DNA of 12,024 nucleotides, from the NCBI GenBank assembly GCA_910592005.1, contig CAJVPP010003304.1:1-12024 (forward strand). The letters are read 5' to 3'. Below are positions 7,642 through 12,024 of the stretch, one piece after another. A program made the position numbers and the translations under genes. The notes under the pieces were generated by a model that had not been told where the DNA came from, made no database searches, and saw only the letters and a program-made list of their open reading frames with translations. How positions within the stretch are numbered: the stretch's first letter is position 1; each line of letters starts with the position of its first letter. The stretch is from Funneliformis mosseae (lineage: Eukaryota > Glomeromycota > Glomeromycetes > Glomerales > Glomeraceae).

Positions 7642-8654
7642 TTTGAATATCACATCTAACTTTTTATGATATTCTACAGTAATAATGTTAGGACAATTTA
7701 TAATTAATTTGAAACAATATTCTAGTATAAATTCTTTTACAATTGTTAATTTCGAGAAAAGATCAAGAATGTAACTGTTTGCAGGATTAAATTGACATAT
7801 TGATGTAAATTATGTTTAGTGAATCAGAAGAATGAACTTACATTAAACTTACTCAAACTTTGATGACAAATTCTTCTCAAAATATTTCACCATAATAGAA
7901 ATCAATGATAAAATATTACTTGAATTATTTGAATATCTATTGGATTAAACTTCTTACTAACATATTGTTCTTGCGCTATCTCAGATGAAAACAGATTGTA
8001 ATCACTCCCATAATTCTATTATATATGTAATTTTTAAAGACTATTCAGTTTCTCATTTTAATAAGCATACCTATAATCATTTATAAACCGCATCATATTT
8101 ACTACTTTTATCTGTAAGCATATCTGATCCTTTAATCTGATATATTTCTTTTACTTCTAGTACTACATTACCTTTTTTGTGATTATTATCAATTTCGGAG
8201 CTAGATGCGAAAGCCTATTATCATCAATTTATAATTTGAAAAGGAAAGTGAATTCACTTAAATGTCCTATTACCATATTATACAAGATATCAAGACAATC
8301 ACAGCAATCCTTTATTTTCACATTTGAACTTCTAGCTAAAAATTTTCGCTGTCATATTCAAAACTTTTATATCAGAGGCTTACTGAAAAAAGAGATTAAT
8401 CATCATCATTTTTTTCTAAATATCTAAGACTATTAACATCTCTATTAGACCTACACTTTCTGTTTCAGCTACCATTTTCAGAGATGATGATGATAAAGTA
8501 TCTTTTATATAACTCGCGAATCCTTCAGCTTTATTATTATTATGCTTAACCTGTTCATATAACAAATTGTAAAAACCTGTGAATAAACCCTTATCATAGG
8601 ATTATACACCATAATGATCTTCTTTAAGGCAGATATGTCAATTAATTTTTTATT
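7642..8654 (-). pseudogene. 5' portion of the decayed host gene of unknown function
   Basis: Readable pieces on the minus strand, in order, start with 8654-8416. It begins after an acceptor-like TTTGCAG, reads NKKLIDISALK, then DKGLFTGFYNLLYEQVKHNN and KAEGFASYIKDTLSSSSLKM, and ends in TAG. Next is about 8212-8077 (EVKEIYQIKGSDMLTDKSSK). Then about 8020-7842 contains SSEIAQEQYVSKKFNPIDIQ and NILRRICHQSLSKFN. After a probable intron (7841-7775), 7774-7642 contains ILDLFSKLTIVKEFILEYCF and HKKLDVIFK, where the Tigger element begins. Frameshifts and stops separate some pieces. Restoring the empty TA site continues the frame into the 3' portion at 3780. I do not recognise any domain; function unknown. 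An acceptor-like site near 8789 followed by a Lys-rich stretch (NPVNRQKQKKKESS) may be an earlier exon. Confidence 0.5.
7775..7841 (-). other. Probable intron of the decayed host gene
   Basis: The donor is TTTAAT|GTAAGT and the acceptor is CTGCAAACAG|TTACATTC; length 67 bp. Both sites fit fungal consensus and join two protein-like segments, with a one-base phase discrepancy that fits general decay. Confidence 0.45.
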
Positions 8655-8952
8655 CTGCAAATATAATAATAGTTATTAAAAATGTTTATTATAAAATTCA
8701 TGACGACATTTTTATGCTGAAAGTTTATTATATTCTTATTCTAATCTTTAGTAAAGATGATTCTTTTTTTTTTGCTTTTGTCTATTGACTGGATTACCTG
8801 TAAAAACAGACTTAATTTATATATCAGAGTAAAATAAAAATTGTAGGTAGTTTCCTGTATCAATATTTTACTATTCATATTTTGGCAAAGTATGCGTTTC
8901 ATGTTTGCAATATTCTGATAATAGAAAATAAAATAATATTAGTCTATATGAG
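8655..8952. other. AT-rich stretch, possibly intron/upstream exon of the decayed gene
   Basis: On the minus strand there is one acceptor-like TTTTTACAG near 8789-8797, followed by a short Lys-rich open stretch. Nothing else is convincing. Confidence 0.3.
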
Positions 8953-9128
8953 ACAATTAAAAGTTCTGAATAACTATGACTAAAAAATTCTACATAACTA
9001 AAAGTTGCAAATAACTAAAAGTTTTAGATAACTAAAAGTCACAGATAGCTAAAAGCTTTAGATAACTAAAGTTTGGATAACTAAAGTTTTACACAACTAA
9101 AAGTTGCAGATAAATATAAGTTTTGGAT
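8953..9128. repeat. Minisatellite, 17-bp unit, about ten degenerate copies
   Basis: Tandem units of the form ATAACTAAAAGTTKYAG follow one another, for example ATAACTAAAAGTTGCAA, ATAACTAAAAGTTTTAG and ATAACTAAAAGTCACAG, then two shortened 15-16-bp units and ACAACTAAAAGTTGCAG. Units at both ends are the most diverged. The 17-bp period is not a multiple of three and the units carry stops, so it is not a protein repeat. It probably arose by replication slippage. Confidence 0.8.
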
Positions 9129-9491
9129 GCTTAAATAATTTAAAAGGATATAAAATATAAACCTAAATAGTGTTCAAATGGCTATTAACTTTCTTAATTT
9201 TCTCTTGATATCTAAACTTTTATTAATAATTGCGTGGAGACTTTGGTAAGCGTGTCATTTGCCTTGTCGTAACTAAGCTATTTATAATCTCCTTCATAAA
9301 TACGTTTTCAATTTTGTTAGAAATGGAAAATTGACTATGCTTCTACATCATTTTCGTTATACTATACTTTAGCTATAGTCTATGTTTTCATTTTAAAAAC
9401 TGAGAAATTATTTAACTATTTATAAAAGTTGTCTAAAGTGAGTAATCACATGATATGATTGTGATTGACATTTTTTCCAGTATAAGCATCC
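9129..9491. other. AT-rich stretch, no gene seen
   Basis: No convincing frame was found. An imperfect dyad, AATCACATGATATGATTGTGATT, lies at about 9445-9467. The stretch is upstream of the FAR1/MULE relic and may include that element's leader or terminal region, but I cannot locate its terminus. Confidence 0.4.
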
Positions 9492-9537
9492 TTAACCTAC
9501 ACTGAAGGTGTAGATATTTAACCTGCGCTGAAGTGTA
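9492..9537. repeat. Duplicated dyad motif TTAACCTRCRCTGAAG(G)TGTA
   Basis: Copy 1 (9492-9512) is TTAACCTACACTGAAGGTGT+A and copy 2 (9518-9537) is TTAACCTGCGCTGAAGTGTA. Copy 1 holds a TACAC...GTGTA inverted repeat around CTGAAG. This could be a transposon terminus, a protein-binding site or a remnant hairpin; it lies about 110 bp upstream of the FAR1/MULE start. Confidence 0.45.
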
Positions 9538-11132
9538 TAATAAGTTTTAACAAATTTTATTGGATGAAAATTAATTGTATAATATTATATAATTTATACT
9601 ATCTTTGTAAATAAAATTAATATTGTACAATAAATAATAAACTCTCGCTTGCATTTTCATATGAAATCTGAAGAGATGTGTATTCCCAAACTAATAGCTT
9701 CAAATATATTTATAAATCATAATGATTTTATAGCACAAGTTCAAAATTTTGCAAATTTTTATAATTTTCAAATACGAAAAAATAAAGTAGAACGTGATAA
9801 AAATAATAATATTAAAAAAAGAACTATATTATGTTCATGTGCAGATGTTGTTGAACAAAAAAAGAAAAAAATCATCAAAGAGATCGTTATTTTCAAAAAT
9901 GTAATTGTCCTTTTTTGATTAGAGCATCATTTAATTACAAACTGGTCTTTGACATATTTTAGCTATAAATTTGAAATATAATCATAAAATGATGATTTCT
10001 GAGCATAAAAATTTTTTAAATAATCAAAGAATAATTTCACAAAAAATTAAAGATTGAATTAAAATTTATCATCAAGCAGGTTGTAATATATTAACTATCA
10101 AATCTATTCTTAAATAAGGATATCAAAAATTGGAAATATGAATTTATAATGATATTTATAACTATATATATCAATTAGATAATAAATTACATAGTCATTT
10201 TTTTGGAATAAATGAATTTATTATACTTTAAAGCAATTTAAAAGAGAAATTAATGGATTTGAATATGAAATTAAAGTTGATGAAAGTTCAAATGAATTAC
10301 TTCAAGTAATTTGAATGTATCTAGAATAGAAATGACAATATTGTAGATTTTTAGATGTAATTGTTTTTGATAATACATACAAAGTTAATTGATTAATATG
10401 CCATTTGGAATTTTTACAGGAGTAAACAATTTTGATTAAAGTATATGTTTTGCTGGAACTTTAATATGTTAAGAAATAATTAATAGTTTTATATAAACAT
10501 TTAAATCATTTCTTAAAATGATTAATAATAATCCACTAAAAGTAATATTTACAGATAAAGATAAAGCAATTTCTCAAGCTATACAAAATGTTTTTAGTCA
10601 AAATAGTAAACATGTATTATGTATATAGCATCTTTGGAAAAATGTAATCAAAAATTTATATAGTATATTAGAAGTAAATTGACATAACTTTACAAAAGAA
10701 TTTTATGAATGTACAAAAGAATATGAAGTTGATAATTTTATAATCAAATGGCAACAACTTCAAAGAATGGATAAAGTAAAAAAAAAGATGGACATCTTAT
10801 TTTAATAGAGATATATTTTTAGCAGATATGACAAGTACACAATGCAGAGAATCAATGAATAGTCTTATGAAAAATTATATAAATGCAACCAATTCACTTT
10901 TGGATTTTTAAAAACTTTTGAATCTACACTAGAACAATGTAATATTGATTTATAATTATTTAAATATCGGCAAAATCAATTTAATGTTATTTTAAAAACA
11001 ATGAGTCTATTTGAATATCAAGCAGCAGAAATATTAACAAGTTATATATTAAAGTTAACATAGGAGCAATCATTACAAGCATTTAATTATTCTTGTATAG
11101 AATTGTTTGATTTAAGATATTTTAATTATAAT

Positions 11133-11194
11133 GTATTTTTATTTTATAAAATTTATTTAATTTAATTTAATTTAATTTATTTTTAATTATTTAG
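11133..11194 (+). other. Possible intron in the FAR1/MULE relic, with TTTAA repeats
   Basis: GTATTTTTAT...TTATTTAG, 62 bp, includes four exact TTTAA units (11156-11175). It lies where the readable protein (SCIELFDLRYFNYN) loses sense. It is the weaker of the two intron candidates here; a simple-repeat expansion in decayed coding DNA is the alternative. Confidence 0.3.
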
Positions 11195-11710
11195 AACTCA
11201 AAATATTCAATTATTTCATGTTCATTAATTTAATCATAATTATGAATCTAAAAGAAAAGTATAATACGATTAACAACAACAATTGTTTTTGTATTCATAC
11301 AAACATACAACTTTTTTTGGAATTATATGTCAGCATATATTTTGTGTAATAATACAAATGAATTTAAATAAATTGCCAAATTCACTATTTTATCAACGCT
11401 GGTAAAAAGATTCAAATAATCTTGTTTAATATAACAATTTAATTTATTTTATGGTAATGATATAACAAAATATTTTGGTTCTTCAGAAATAGAAAATTTT
11501 GAAGACTATGAATATTTGTTGACAAAAACTTTTTATAAAATAAAAAGTTTGATAAAAAAGTATTTAAAATTATCCAAAGAATTTTATTTTACAAATAATA
11601 CTTTGTTAGAAAATAAATTAAAAATTATTCATCAAACTTGTTAAACAAAAGATAATACTTTATAAAGTATAATCAATAATCCTAAAAAAAATAATAATTT
11701 TAAAAAAAAG

Positions 11711-11790
11711 GTATTTATAATTGATATTTTTTAGTTTATTGATATTATAATATTATATTATTTTATTAAATTTAAAAAATTTTAATTAAG
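11711..11790 (+). other. Possible intron before the last exon of the FAR1/MULE relic
   Basis: The donor is AAAAAG|GTATTTAT and the acceptor is TTTAATTAAG|GAAAAAAAATTC; 80 bp, almost purely A/T. It separates a Lys/Asn-rich stretch from the C-terminal STKNLSNKKQKNS tail. The phase is off by one base at an A-homopolymer. Confidence 0.35.
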
Positions 11791-11888
11791 GAAAAAAAAT
11801 TCAACAAAAAATTTATCAAATAAAAAGCAAAAAAATTCAATTAGTAGTGGTAGTGATAGTGGTAGTAGTTTATCGATAGAATTCTGAA

Positions 11889-12024
11889 TGAGTTGAGTTG
11901 AGTTGAGTTTAAAGATTAACTCGACTCAACTCTCTTTTTTCAAGTCAAGTTGAGTCAAATTTATTTTATAAAATCTTTCAATTTGATTTGATTCAAGTTA
12001 TATAAATTTTAAACTCAACTCAAT
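11889..12024. repeat. GAGTT-type inverted repeat cluster, runs to window end
   Basis: GAGTTGAGTTGAGTTGAGTT starts at 11890, and its inverse AAACTCAACTCAAT closes the window (12011-12024). In between, GACTCAACT (about 11923-11931) and AAGTTGAGTC (about 11947-11956) form a smaller inverted pair. The cluster begins two bases after the FAR1/MULE stop codon. It may be the terminal region of that element or of an independent element continuing to the right. Confidence 0.5.

Larger units (their letters stand above)
9649..11887 (+). pseudogene. FAR1/MULE (Mutator-like) transposase, decayed
   Basis: The start is ATG 9649. The N-terminal FAR1-type zinc-binding region reads FIAQVQNFANFYNFQIRKNK, then KKRTILCSC, and after a poly-A frameshift CNCPFLIRASFNYK and HILAINLKYNHKM. 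The MULE catalytic domain includes FLDVIVFDNTYKVN (Asp at 10369-10371), MPFGIFTGVNNF, VIFTDKDKAISQAIQNVFSQ (Asp at 10554-10556), HVLCI*HLWKNV, and TSTQCRESMNSLMKNYINAT. Then follows a SWIM-type end, FGIICQHIFCVIIQMNLNKL (Cys and His at 11328-11336), with the first CxC of the finger lost in a frameshifted stretch. The tail ends GSDSGSSLSIEF with TGA 11885-11887. There are many stops, mostly at W/Q/R positions, and several frameshifts. Possible introns are 11133-11194 and 11711-11790. No terminal repeats are assigned. Confidence 0.85.

Noticed and set aside
8179..8427. 82-codon open frame on the plus strand
   Set aside because: It lies antisense to the protein-like pieces of the decayed minus-strand gene (8654-8416 and 8212-8077) and reads as low-complexity His/Phe/Asn at the end. 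It looks like a shadow frame.
1..12024. CRISPR arrays, tRNA/rRNA genes, bacterial promoters or riboswitches
   Set aside because: None seen. The only regular repeat array (8953-9128) is a tandem minisatellite without spacers, and the intron and transposon signals are eukaryotic.

Overview
The window is about four-fifths A+T by eye and eukaryotic. It has short spliceosomal-type introns (GT...AG, about 60-200 bp), cut-and-paste DNA transposons with TA target duplications, and no bacterial-style operons, ribosome-binding sites, tRNA or rRNA. The AT richness, the Tigger/pogo and FAR1/MULE relics, and several recurring-looking protein fragments remind me of Glomeromycotina (arbuscular mycorrhizal fungi such as Rhizophagus). 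That assignment rests on family resemblance, not on a search, and is only moderately confident. I see no intact cellular gene; this is a transposon graveyard.

Layout. At 1-413 two pogo-like right termini lie 160 bp apart. From 414 to about 2980 there is mostly featureless AT-rich DNA with two short coding relics (808-996 on +, 2387-2539 on -) and two foldback structures (2161-2330 and 2649-2845). From 2986 to 8654 runs one decayed minus-strand gene of unidentified function. It is split by a complete Tigger/pogo-type transposon (3783-7639), whose own minus-strand transposase relic (4076-6949) is split in turn by a 748-bp, almost perfectly palindromic Tc1/mariner-type foldback element (5006-5753). 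The three layers give a relative chronology: gene, then Tigger, then foldback.

Right of this nest come a 17-bp minisatellite (about 8953-9128), a duplicated dyad motif (9492-9537), and a plus-strand FAR1/MULE transposase pseudogene (9649-11887). The last 130 bases carry GAGTT-type repeats in inverted orientation, running off the window.

The coding relics stay readable across long stretches, and their stop codons usually sit where the family has Trp, Gln or Arg. That pattern suggests decay by C-to-T (G-to-A) change. The genes do not work together: the region records successive insertion and silencing. The best points are the reconstructable empty site of the Tigger insertion, the long foldback (a possible hairpin-RNA source), and a Gly/Arg/Tyr-rich repeat segment lying between the second and third catalytic acids of the Tigger transposase.
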